This document shows positions 1-7,698 of a stretch of 64,000 nucleotides of DNA, in pieces. The stretch is from DASYGT01 sp035999365. GTDB taxonomy: Bacteria; Actinomycetota; Actinomycetes; Mycobacteriales; Jatrophihabitantaceae. Every line of letters begins with the position of its first letter. Positions within the stretch are counted from its first letter, which is position 1. The translations under genes were made by a program, and so were the position numbers. The notes beneath the pieces were generated by a model. The model ran no database searches. It was not told where the DNA came from and saw only the letters and a list, made by a program, of their open reading frames with translations. The DNA lies in the NCBI GenBank assembly GCA_035999365.1, contig DASYGT010000015.1, positions 33,186 through 97,185 on the forward strand, written 5' to 3'.

Positions 1-764
1 ATCAGTTCGGCGAGCGAGGGGGCATCGACCACGGCTTCGGAGTGGGCGCCGCAACCGAACTCGACACTCACCACGCGCCCGTCCGTCTCGGTGATCTCGT
101 TGCCACACACGCCGAATGCCGCACGCAACGAGCCCTGCAACGGGAGCAGGAACCCGCAGGTGCCACACTGCGCGGGCGCTTGCCGCGCCATCGGCGTGTC
201 GGGGCCACTCTCGCCGTGCTGCCAGCGATCGGCCGCATCGAGCCTGCCGTCGCGCGACATCACCCGCGGCCGGCCGAGACCGAGCTCGAATGCGACGTCC
301 TCCTCGGCCGGATCGTCGCTGAGGACGTAGGCGGGTACGAGCCGTGGATCGTTCTCGACCAACGGCAAGACATCACCGGGTGCCAAATCGCCTGGCCGCA
401 GCCGTTCGTGCCACGGAATCCACTCCGGCGCGAGCAGCGCCTCGGGGCCGGGCAGAAGTACGACCTCGTCGACCGTGGCCACCCTCATGCGCGGAGCGCG
501 CGCCAGTGTCACCGACCAACGCCAGCCGCGGTACCCCGCTACATCGGCAGCGAACTCGTGGGTGACGATGCGTTCGGCCACCGCGACGGTGTCCAAGTGC
601 TCGCCGACCGGCCCCTCGGACATCTCTTCCGCTGCGGCACGCGCAAGGTCGACGGCGGCTGCGAGGACCGCGTCGAGTGTCGCTGGCGGGCGGGCCACAT
701 CGTCGTCGCCGGTCTCGGCGGGTGTGTCGCTCGTGGTGTCGCTCGTGGTGTCGCTGGTGGTCAC
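1..764 (-). CDS. DUF3027 family protein (3' end cut by window edge)
   Basis: About 254 codons are visible and the C-terminus runs off the window. I read the frame from a GTG at 764, because the ATG eight bases upstream meets a TGA after two codons. The N-terminus is a short Thr/Ser/Asp tract made of a four-residue TTSD unit, encoded by a 12-bp DNA repeat. The body contains HEFAADVAGYRGWRWSVTLA and, further on, CGTCGFLLPLQG followed by FGVCGNEI, so there are paired cysteines that could bind metal. This arrangement matches the actinobacterial DUF3027 family, whose biochemical role is unknown. It is divergent from the MFS gene at 842, with about 77 bp between them. I recall the same pairing of DUF3027 and MFS genes in mycobacteria; that is memory, not a search. 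Confidence 0.75.
   Translation of the reverse strand, partial: MTTSDTTSDTTSDTPAETGDDDVARPPATLDAVLAAAVDLARAAAEEMSEGPVGEHLDTVAVAERIVTHEFAADVAGYRGWRWSVTLARAPRMRVATVDEVVLLPGPEALLAPEWIPWHERLRPGDLAPGDVLPLVENDPRLVPAYVLSDDPAEEDVAFELGLGRPRVMSRDGRLDAADRWQHGESGPDTPMARQAPAQCGTCGFLLPLQGSLRAAFGVCGNEITETDGRVVSVEFGCGAHSEAVVDAPSLAEL
724..759. repeat. Three 12-bp tandem repeats at the start of the DUF3027 gene
   Basis: GTGTCGCTCGTG occurs at 724-735 and 736-747, and GTGTCGCTGGTG at 748-759. Read on the minus strand they encode a repeated Thr-Thr-Ser-Asp unit next to the start codon. The unit length preserves frame. Confidence 0.8.
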
Positions 765-841
765 GCGTCCATTCTTCCTGATCGCTACGGCCTCGGCGCA
801 ACGGCGGGTGGTTCGTCGCCGCAGTGGGGCAGGATGGACGC

Positions 842-2500
842 GTGCCCAAGCAGAACGGAACCGACGGCGACAGGCCGCGCAAGCGGTTCTCGCGTTCCGG
901 GCACACGAGCCACGCGCGCCCCGCTCCGCCGCCGCCGCCTCCGCCGCAGTACGCGCCGCCATCGGCCTACGCGCCCGGCCAGTACGGGCCCCCCACCTAT
1001 CCGCCGCAGCAGTACGGACCACCACCCCACCACGACGACCCCCAGCAGTACACCGCGCCGACCTATCACCACGGACCGGGCGAGCCGGAGGCCAAGGCTG
1101 CCCCCGCCGTGGCGATCGCGCGCACCGCGTTCACCCAGACCAATAGGGCGGCGCGGCTGGTCACCCGCAAGGTCATCAGCGCCAGCAAGGCCGACGGCGC
1201 CAGCGAGTCCGGGCTGACTGCCCTCATCTGGAACCAGGTCCTCAGCTACGGCACCGACGCGATGATCACCGTCGCTCTCGCGGGCACGGTGTTCTTCGGC
1301 GCGTCGACCCACGCCCAGCGCGGCAACATCCTGCTGTACCTGCTGATCACGATGGCGCCATTCGCCGTGGTGGCCCCGGTGATCGGCCCGGCGCTCGACC
1401 GCCTGCAGCACGGCCGGCGGTGGACGATGGCGGGCACCGCGATCGGCCGCGCGGTCATGGCGCTGATCATGGCCGGGCATCCGAGCGACCTGCTGGTGCT
1501 CTATCCCTGCGCTCTGGGCTCACTGGTGCTGTCCAAGGCATACGGCGTTGTCCGCGCGGCGGCCGCACCCCGCCTCGTGCCGCCCGGCCTGTCGCTCACC
1601 GAAGCCAATGCGCGGCTCTCGATCTTCGGCCTCGGCTCGACGATCGTCTCGGGTGCTCTGGTCGGGGTTCTCATCAAGCTGACCGGGTCGTACTCGCTCG
1701 GCCTCATCGTCACGGCGATCGCGTTCGGCGTCTGCGCCTACTTCGCGTTCCGACTGCCGCCACAAGTCGACTCCGCGGTGGCAGCTCCGCGGCATCCCCA
1801 AGAGCCGCCGCGACCACGCACTCAGCAGCCGGTCCCACCGCTGGTGCGGTTGCGAACCTGGGCCAAGCGAGGCTTCCCTGATCATCTGGTGACTGCCCTG
1901 CAGGGCGAGTCGGTGCTGCGGTTCCTGTCCGGGCTGCTGACGATCTTCCTGGCCTTCTATGTCGAGTCCACCGCACACGGCGTACGTGCTGCCGCCGAGC
2001 TTGGCGCGGTGATCGGTGCCGCCGGTATCGGCAACTTCGCAGGTACCGCGGTCGGCACGAAACTCAAGTTGAGACGACCCGAGGTCGTCATCATCGTCTC
2101 GGCGACCTCAGCAGCGGTCACCTGCATTCTCGTGGCGGTTCTGTTCAACATCACGATGGCTGTCGTGGGCATGCTCGTCAGTGCTGTCACCAATTCGCTG
2201 TCGAAAATTGCCCTCGACGCCCTGATCCAGCGCGACGTCGTCGAGACGATGCGCTCGAGTGCCTTCGCCCGATCCGAGACGTTCCTGCAACTGTCCTGGG
2301 TGCTCGGCGCGGCGGTGGGCGTGCTGCTTCCGGTCACGCACGGTGGCGCCATCGGCTTCCTGGTTGCGGGCATCGTCGTTGGGCTCGTCGCCTTCGTCGT
2401 TCTGGTTCGGCACCGCACCATGACCCGGTCATCGGCCACGCGCGACTGGCCCTCGCCGCCGGGGGCACTGCCGGCAACCCACCCGGGCGAGCAGCCGTGA
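842..2500 (+). CDS. MFS transporter with proline-rich cytosolic N-terminus
   Basis: A 552-residue integral membrane protein. Residues 1-90 are hydrophilic and rich in Pro, Tyr and Gln (runs such as PPPPPPPQYAPP); membrane segments follow from about residue 120 to the end, interrupted by a basic/proline-rich central loop near residues 310-350. That is the usual 12-helix major facilitator layout with a 6+6 split. I chose the GTG at 842 because AGGA lies 7 bases upstream; a GTG at 824 is in frame but lacks a good ribosome-binding site. The stop overlaps the start of mqnB by 4 bases, so the two are probably co-translated. Substrate is unknown. A link to menaquinone precursors is suggested only by position. 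Confidence 0.8.
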   Translation: MPKQNGTDGDRPRKRFSRSGHTSHARPAPPPPPPPQYAPPSAYAPGQYGPPTYPPQQYGPPPHHDDPQQYTAPTYHHGPGEPEAKAAPAVAIARTAFTQTNRAARLVTRKVISASKADGASESGLTALIWNQVLSYGTDAMITVALAGTVFFGASTHAQRGNILLYLLITMAPFAVVAPVIGPALDRLQHGRRWTMAGTAIGRAVMALIMAGHPSDLLVLYPCALGSLVLSKAYGVVRAAAAPRLVPPGLSLTEANARLSIFGLGSTIVSGALVGVLIKLTGSYSLGLIVTAIAFGVCAYFAFRLPPQVDSAVAAPRHPQEPPRPRTQQPVPPLVRLRTWAKRGFPDHLVTALQGESVLRFLSGLLTIFLAFYVESTAHGVRAAAELGAVIGAAGIGNFAGTAVGTKLKLRRPEVVIIVSATSAAVTCILVAVLFNITMAVVGMLVSAVTNSLSKIALDALIQRDVVETMRSSAFARSETFLQLSWVLGAAVGVLLPVTHGGAIGFLVAGIVVGLVAFVVLVRHRTMTRSSATRDWPSPPGALPATHPGEQP

Positions 2501-3117
2501 ACCTGCTCGTCGTCACCGCTGTCGACGCCGAGCGCGCGGCCGTGCGAGCTGCAGCACCGAATGTGCACGTGATCGTGGGCGGCGTCGGGCCGGCCACGGC
2601 GGCAGCCTCGACGGCCGCTGCCATCGCCACCGGTCAGGTCGATCTCGTGCTGAGTGCCGGCATCGCGGGCGGGTTCGCGCCGACGTCGATCGGCAGCATT
2701 GCCGTGGCATCGGCGTGCGTCTTCGCCGATCTCGGCGTCGAGACCGACGACGGCTTCGTGCCGGTCTCCTCCCTCGGTTTCGGCATCGAGCGCTACGACG
2801 TCTCGCCCCGCCTCGCGGTGGAGCTGGCCGACGTGACGGGTGGCCACATGGGGACCGTGCTGACCGTCGCGACGGTCACTGGCACCGCATCCACGGCTGC
2901 GGCGCTGCAGCTTCGCCACCCCGACGCCATCGCCGAGGCAATGGAGGGCGCCGGTATCGCTGCCGCGGCCACCGCGCAGGGCATCGCTTTTGCTGAGGTA
3001 CGAGCGATCAGCAATGTCGTCGGCCCGCGCCGCCGCGACGAGTGGGACGTGCCTGGCGCGCTCGACGCACTCGGCCGGGCGATCGCAGCGATCGCCGCGC
3101 GAGAATGGTCACCGTGA
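2497..3117 (+). CDS. mqnB: Futalosine hydrolase
   Basis: A 206-residue member of the purine-nucleoside phosphorylase/hydrolase superfamily. It starts MNLLVVTAVDAERAAV and has the glycine-rich GGVGPATAAASTAA segment and the SAGIAGGF motif typical of MqnB. The C-terminal EMEGAG-like segment is present as EAMEGAGIAAAA; in the family the glutamates bind ribose and act in catalysis. The known reaction is hydrolysis of futalosine to hypoxanthine and dehypoxanthinyl futalosine in the cytosol, a step of the futalosine route to menaquinone. It overlaps the MFS gene by 4 bases upstream and mqnD by 13 bases downstream, so the three form one transcription unit. Length is normal for the family. Confidence 0.93.
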   Translation: MNLLVVTAVDAERAAVRAAAPNVHVIVGGVGPATAAASTAAAIATGQVDLVLSAGIAGGFAPTSIGSIAVASACVFADLGVETDDGFVPVSSLGFGIERYDVSPRLAVELADVTGGHMGTVLTVATVTGTASTAAALQLRHPDAIAEAMEGAGIAAAATAQGIAFAEVRAISNVVGPRRRDEWDVPGALDALGRAIAAIAAREWSP

Positions 3118-3917
3118 AGCTCGCGTTCTCGCCCTGCCCCAACGACACGTTCGTCTTCCACGCGTGGACGCACGGGCTGATCGAAGGAGCCCCAGCCGTC
3201 GACGTCACGTTTGCAGACATCGATGTCACCAACACCGCGGCCGAGAACGGCGTATTTGACGTCGTGAAGGTCTCCTACGCCGCCCTGCCGTGGCTACTGC
3301 ACACCCACTCTCTGCTGCCGACCGGCGGTGCCGTGGGGCGCGGCTGCGGTCCGCTCGTACTCACCCGAGGCGGCGTCGAATCGCTGGAGGGCTGCACTGT
3401 CGCCGTGCCGAGTGAGCGATCCACGGCCTACCTGCTGTTCCGTTTGTGGGCATCGGCCCAGCGACCCGAGCGCATCGACGTCGTCCCGTTCGCCTCGATC
3501 ATGCCCGCGGTACGCGACGGCCATTACGACGCCGGACTGGTGATCCACGAGGCACGCTTCACCTACCCGCAATACGGGCTCAGCGCGCTCGTCGATCTCG
3601 GTGAGTGGTGGGAGCGCGACACCGGACTGCCCATCCCGCTCGGCGCGATCATCGCGAAGTCCGGTGCGGACACCGGCAGGCTCACAGAGGTCATCCGGGC
3701 ATCGGTCGAGCACGCGTGGGCGCGGCCGCAGGACTCTGCGCAGTACATCGCCGAACACGCCGACGAGATGTCCCCCGAGGTACAGCGCCAGCACATTGCG
3801 CTGTACGTGAACGAGTTCACCCGCGAGCTGGGCGAGGAGGGATACGCGGCCGCGGAGGCGCTGCTCACCAAGGCCCATCAGGCGGGCCTCACCCCGCGCA
3901 ACCCAGCCCTGAGGTAA
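3105..3917 (+). CDS. mqnD: 1,4-dihydroxy-6-naphthoate synthase
   Basis: A 270-residue periplasmic-binding-protein-like enzyme. The N-terminal SPCPNDTFVFHAW motif is diagnostic of MqnD. The family converts cyclic dehypoxanthinyl futalosine to 1,4-dihydroxy-6-naphthoate, the last dedicated step of this branch of menaquinone synthesis. I placed the start at ATG 3105 (MVTVKLAFSP), inside the 3' end of mqnB, which gives an overlap typical of translational coupling. A GTG at 3114 would remove only three residues. The gene ends 10 bp before the stop of the convergent cold-shock gene. MqnA, MqnC and MqnE are not in this window. Together with mqnB it shows that the organism uses the futalosine rather than the o-succinylbenzoate route. 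Confidence 0.93.
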   Translation: MVTVKLAFSPCPNDTFVFHAWTHGLIEGAPAVDVTFADIDVTNTAAENGVFDVVKVSYAALPWLLHTHSLLPTGGAVGRGCGPLVLTRGGVESLEGCTVAVPSERSTAYLLFRLWASAQRPERIDVVPFASIMPAVRDGHYDAGLVIHEARFTYPQYGLSALVDLGEWWERDTGLPIPLGAIIAKSGADTGRLTEVIRASVEHAWARPQDSAQYIAEHADEMSPEVQRQHIALYVNEFTRELGEEGYAAAEALLTKAHQAGLTPRNPALR

Positions 3918-3926
3918 GCGCCTCGC

Positions 3927-4310
3927 TCAAGCGTCCAGGTTGTCGGCGAACGCGCGCAACAGCCCCGCCACCTTGCGGGCCTCGACGCGCTCGGGGTAGC
4001 GACCTCGCCGCAGCGAATTGGAGACGCTGTCGAGCAGCTTGATCATGTCCTCGACGAGTGGCGCCATCTCTTCAGCCGGTTTGCGCTGGGCGCGGACGAC
4101 GGACGGGACCGGGTCGAGGAGCCGGACCTGCATGGCCTGGTTCCCTTTTCGCCCCGACACGATGCCGAACTCGACCCGCTGGCCCGGCTTGAGTTCGGTG
4201 ACACCATCGGGAAGCGCGTCGCGGTGGACGAAGACGTCGTCGCCGTCGTCGTAGGACAGGAAGCCGAAGCCCTTTTCCGCGCTGAAGAACTTCACCTTGC
4301 CGGTAGGCAC
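3927..4310 (-). CDS. Cold-shock domain protein with C-terminal extension (CspB-like)
   Basis: A 127-residue protein. Residues 1-65 form a cold-shock domain with the RNA-binding motifs KGFGF and DVFVH. Residues 70-127 are a helical, charged extension absent from classical 67-residue CspA. Start is GTG 4310, preceded by AAGGAG at ideal spacing; a longer in-frame ATG at 4364 has no such site. The domain binds single-stranded RNA and DNA. Extended cold-shock proteins of this size occur in actinobacteria, and in mycobacteria I recall one (cspB) in the same neighbourhood. It is convergent with mqnD. The extension may mediate dimerisation or a partner contact; that is inference. Confidence 0.9.
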   Translation of the reverse strand: MPTGKVKFFSAEKGFGFLSYDDGDDVFVHRDALPDGVTELKPGQRVEFGIVSGRKGNQAMQVRLLDPVPSVVRAQRKPAEEMAPLVEDMIKLLDSVSNSLRRGRYPERVEARKVAGLLRAFADNLDA

Positions 4311-4513
4311 CGGGTACTCCTTAAGTCCGTCGGCGCCGGGATCGACGCATCGAGGGCACCGCACTCCCGCGGTGCCCTCGACCTACAGGCTACTGGTCCA
4401 GACCCGCCATTTCACCAGATCCGGCGCGCCAAGTGCGCGAGGGCTGCCCACCCGTTCCCGCCCTGACCATGGCAAACTGGATAGTCCGCGTCTGACCGAC
4501 CCGAGAGGCAGCC

Positions 4514-4723
4514 ATGGCCAGCACTGCGCCCCGACTCCCCGAGCAGTTCCGCGGCGCGGTCGTCGCCCACGTGGGCGACTTCCACGTCGACGAACTCGCC
4601 GCCGACATGGCCGGCCCAATGTCGCCGTACGGACCTGACATCGACTTCCCCCTTCCCCTCGACCAGATCAGCTACCGGCACCCCGGACCCGAGTCTCGGC
4701 CGCATCTGGCCGAAGGGCGCTGA
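4514..4723 (+). CDS. Small conserved-looking hypothetical protein (69 aa)
   Basis: An acidic 69-residue product starting MASTAPRLPEQFRGAVVAHV and rich in Pro, Asp and His. A GAGAGGC ribosome-binding-like site lies just upstream of the ATG. It ends 25 bp before the ATG of the large helicase-associated gene and has the same strand, so it may be the first gene of that unit. No domain is recognised. Mycobacteria carry a small hypothetical gene in the equivalent place (recollection of Rv0863, not checked). Overlapping antisense frames of similar length exist, so confidence is moderate. Confidence 0.5.
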   Translation: MASTAPRLPEQFRGAVVAHVGDFHVDELAADMAGPMSPYGPDIDFPLPLDQISYRHPGPESRPHLAEGR

Positions 4724-4748
4724 ACGGCTCGTCTTGGCGCCATCGCCT

Positions 4749-7187
4749 ATGCAGACGGCCGACCAGGCCGAAGCCGGTTCGCTGACCGAGTGGCTGCGCC
4801 GTCGCAGCGACGAACAGCTCGCCGAACTGCTGAGGCTGCGGCCCGATCTCGCCCTCCCGGCGCCGGCCGACCTGGCGATGCTCGCCAGCCGGCTGAGCGT
4901 GCGGACCTCCGTACAGCGCGCAATCGATGGCCTGAACGCCTTCGCCCTCGCGGTGCTCGAGGCGTTGGTCGTCGCGAGCCGACCAGACGCTCCGGTAGCG
5001 CTGGCCGATGCCGCGCCGCTGCTGGGGGATGTCGCGGCTGAGGCGATCGACAGCGCTGTGGGCGGCCTGCAACTCCTCGGACTGGTCTGGGGCCAAACGG
5101 ATGCCCTGCACCTGGTGGCGACCGTCCGCGAGTCGTTGGGCGCCTACCCTGCGGGCCTCGGCCGCCCGGCAGCAGATCTGCTGCGGCCGGTGTCGGAGGT
5201 GCAGCTCGCGCTCGTGCTGCGCACGCTCGGCCTCCCACCGGCCGCACAACCGCGGGCAGCGACTGCCATCGCCGAGGTCCTCGCCGACCCGGACCGGGTT
5301 GCTGCCCTGGTGGCGCAGTCCGACGACGCCGAGCGCGACGTACTCGTCCGGCTTGCGGCCGGCCCTCCGGTGGGCACGGTGCGCAACGCGCAGCTCCCCG
5401 CCGCGTGGCCGTCGAGCGAGGAGGTCCCGCCTCCACATCGTCTGATGATGCGTGGCCTGCTCGTGCCGATCGACGGCCAGACCGTCGAGCTACCCCGCGA
5501 AGTCGCCCTCGCCGTCCGGGGCGTCGCCGTGGGTCCGGTCGCCGTTTCGCCTCCGCCGATCGATGTCGTGGCGCATTCACCGGCCGAGCTCGACCGCATG
5601 GGCACGACGGCAGTGCTTGACATGCTGCGGCTGATCGATGCGCTCGCGGAGTCCTGGACCCACCAACCGCCAGCCATGCTCCGTGCGGGCGGCGTCGGCG
5701 TGCGGGATCTGCGTCGCAGCGCTCGTGATCTGGGTATCGACGAGGCGGGCGCTGCCCTCGTCATCGAGACCGCGCACGCGGCCGGGCTGATCGCCGCGAC
5801 GACCGGAATGGAGCCGCTCTACCTTCCCACCGTCGACTACGACACGTGGCACGGCCTTGCACCGGCGGCACGGTGGATCGATCTCGCGAGCGCCTGGCTC
5901 ACGATGAACCGGCAGCCGAGCATGGTGAACCAGCGCGGCGAACGTGACCGGCTGATCACCGTGCTCGGACCGGACGCCGAGCGCGGCACCGTCTCGGGGC
6001 AACGCGCCCGGGTGCTCGAGCTGCTGATGCAGCTTGCGCCGGGCGCGGCTCCGGCCTCGCGCGACGAGGTGCTGACCCGCCTTGCGTGGCAGGCGCCGCG
6101 ACGCGCTGCCGGCCAGCGAGCGCTCGCCGAGGCTGTCCTGGCCGAGGCGGACGTCCTCGGAGTGACCGCTGCGGGCGGGCTCACCGGTTACAGCCGAACG
6201 CTGGTGGACGGCTCGCGTTCGGCGGCTCAGCACGCGCTCGCCAACGCGTTGCCTGCGCCGGTTGACCATTTTCTTGTCCAACCTGATCTCACCATCGTCG
6301 TGCCTGGTCCGCCCGCGGCCGATCTAGCCGACGAGCTGGCCCTGGCTGCTGACCTCGAGTCGACGGGCGGGGCGAGCGTGTACCGCATCACCGAGGCATC
6401 GGTGCGGCGAGCCCTCGACGCCGGGCGCAGCGGAGCCGACCTCGCCGCGCTCGTCTCCCGATCACGCACCCCCGTACCGCAGGCCCTCTCCTACCTCATC
6501 GACGACGTCGCGCGCCGCCACGGCGTGCTGCGTACCGGTGTGGCGGCGGCGTACCTGCGCTGCGACGATGAGGCGCTGCTTGCGGGCGTCGTCGCGGATC
6601 GACACCTCGATGCATTGCAGCTCAGGCGCATCGCACCGACGGTCGTCGTGTCAGGAGTACCCGTGGCGCGCCTGCTCGAGGGACTACGCCAGGCGGGTTA
6701 CGCCCCCGCCGCCGAGGCACCCGACGGAGCCGTCATCACCGTCGGCGCCGACGTACCTCGAGCGACGGCCCGGCAGTCCGTACGAGTGATCCGCCCGCGC
6801 ACGTCCACGGAGTCAGGAGCGCACCTCGCCGAGTTGGTACGGCGTATCCGTTCGGGTGACGCGCTCACCGAACTCAGCCACCGCATTCAACCGATCGCAC
6901 AGCAGGTGCCAGGCGTGACGTCCGCGACGACGATGGCCCTGCTGCGACAGGCGATACGCGAGGGGCGGCGCGTCCTACTCGGCTCGGCCGAACCGGACGG
7001 AACGGCGTCGCGGCACACGATCCTGCCGATCTCGCTGGCGGGTGGGTTCGTCCGCGGCCACGAATCCGACACACAGCGACTGCAGTCGTTCCCGCTGCAT
7101 CGGCTCACGGCGGTGAGCATCATCGCCGACGACAACGCCGATCTGGATGACGACTTCGATGACGGCACGGACCTCGATCCCGCCTGA
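4749..7187 (+). CDS. Helicase-associated (Helicase_C_3) XPB/Ssl2-like protein
   Basis: An 812-residue cytosolic protein. The N-terminal region begins with a helical module (SLTEWLRRRSDEQLAELLRL) and is followed by repeated winged-helix-like segments. The C-terminal half, about residues 460-800, resembles the Helicase_C_3 / XPB-Ssl2 helicase-associated domain and includes HFLVQPDLTIVVPGPP and RVIRPRTSTESG. No Walker A or DEAD/DEAH box is visible, so it is unlikely to be a helicase on its own. It lies just before XPB, separated by one small antisense gene, and the pair is neighbouring in mycobacteria as well. A role as an XPB partner in DNA repair is inferred from that. Start could be ATG 4749 or TTG 4734. 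The stop abuts the convergent stop at 7188. Confidence 0.85.
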   Translation: MQTADQAEAGSLTEWLRRRSDEQLAELLRLRPDLALPAPADLAMLASRLSVRTSVQRAIDGLNAFALAVLEALVVASRPDAPVALADAAPLLGDVAAEAIDSAVGGLQLLGLVWGQTDALHLVATVRESLGAYPAGLGRPAADLLRPVSEVQLALVLRTLGLPPAAQPRAATAIAEVLADPDRVAALVAQSDDAERDVLVRLAAGPPVGTVRNAQLPAAWPSSEEVPPPHRLMMRGLLVPIDGQTVELPREVALAVRGVAVGPVAVSPPPIDVVAHSPAELDRMGTTAVLDMLRLIDALAESWTHQPPAMLRAGGVGVRDLRRSARDLGIDEAGAALVIETAHAAGLIAATTGMEPLYLPTVDYDTWHGLAPAARWIDLASAWLTMNRQPSMVNQRGERDRLITVLGPDAERGTVSGQRARVLELLMQLAPGAAPASRDEVLTRLAWQAPRRAAGQRALAEAVLAEADVLGVTAAGGLTGYSRTLVDGSRSAAQHALANALPAPVDHFLVQPDLTIVVPGPPAADLADELALAADLESTGGASVYRITEASVRRALDAGRSGADLAALVSRSRTPVPQALSYLIDDVARRHGVLRTGVAAAYLRCDDEALLAGVVADRHLDALQLRRIAPTVVVSGVPVARLLEGLRQAGYAPAAEAPDGAVITVGADVPRATARQSVRVIRPRTSTESGAHLAELVRRIRSGDALTELSHRIQPIAQQVPGVTSATTMALLRQAIREGRRVLLGSAEPDGTASRHTILPISLAGGFVRGHESDTQRLQSFPLHRLTAVSIIADDNADLDDDFDDGTDLDPA

Positions 7188-7577
7188 TCAGCCGGCGGCG
7201 ACACCGGTGAATCGAGTTACCACGAAGCTGCCTACCGCCACAACGGCGAACACGATGCCGAGGAGCGGGTGACCCGCGTCGGCGGACAGCGCTGCGGTGG
7301 CGACGAACAGCGCCACCTGACTGATCAGGCGGTGCGGATCGCGCAGTCGACGGTTCGATCGTGGCGCCATCCATACCGACCAGATCAACACAGCGAGCGC
7401 GGGATAGAACATCGTCAACGCGATACTCATGAGGCCGCCGCTGCCGAGTGCCCACCCGGCGATGCCCAGCACCACGAGCATGGCCAACTCGCAGCAGAAC
7501 GCCACCAGATCGAGGACGCCGGCCGCGAACGGCACCGCTTCGGCTGCGGGTCCTTGCGGGTCCGGACCGTCCGTCAT
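7188..7577 (-). CDS. DUF2568 (YrdB-like) membrane protein
   Basis: A 129-residue protein with four predicted membrane helices: about residues 20-42 (VLDLVAFCCELAMLVVLGIA), 48-66, 84-100 and 105-122. Size and helix pattern fit the DUF2568/YrdB family, whose function is unknown. The start ATG at 7577 is clear. Its stop is directly next to the stop of the helicase-associated gene, forming TGATCA with no spacer. It is transcribed away from the XPB gene, with about 120 bp between the two starts. In mycobacteria I do not recall a gene here, so it may be an insertion into that neighbourhood. Confidence 0.75.
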   Translation of the reverse strand: MTDGPDPQGPAAEAVPFAAGVLDLVAFCCELAMLVVLGIAGWALGSGGLMSIALTMFYPALAVLIWSVWMAPRSNRRLRDPHRLISQVALFVATAALSADAGHPLLGIVFAVVAVGSFVVTRFTGVAAG

Positions 7578-7698
7578 GCGCGCAGGTTACAAATCCCCCG
7601 GTGCGCGAGCGCGGTGAATCCGGTGATCTGACACGGAACAGCGGACAATTCCCCGGTGTTTGCGACAATGGTCAGTCCCCCCGAGTTCAAGGATGCCT

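Noticed and set aside
724..759. Short spaced repeats as a CRISPR array
   Set aside because: The repeats are adjacent with no spacers, are coding, and there are no cas genes in the window.
7185..7190. TGATCA palindrome shared by convergent stops (also at 50505-50510)
   Set aside because: It arises whenever two TGA stops abut on opposite strands and needs no functional explanation.
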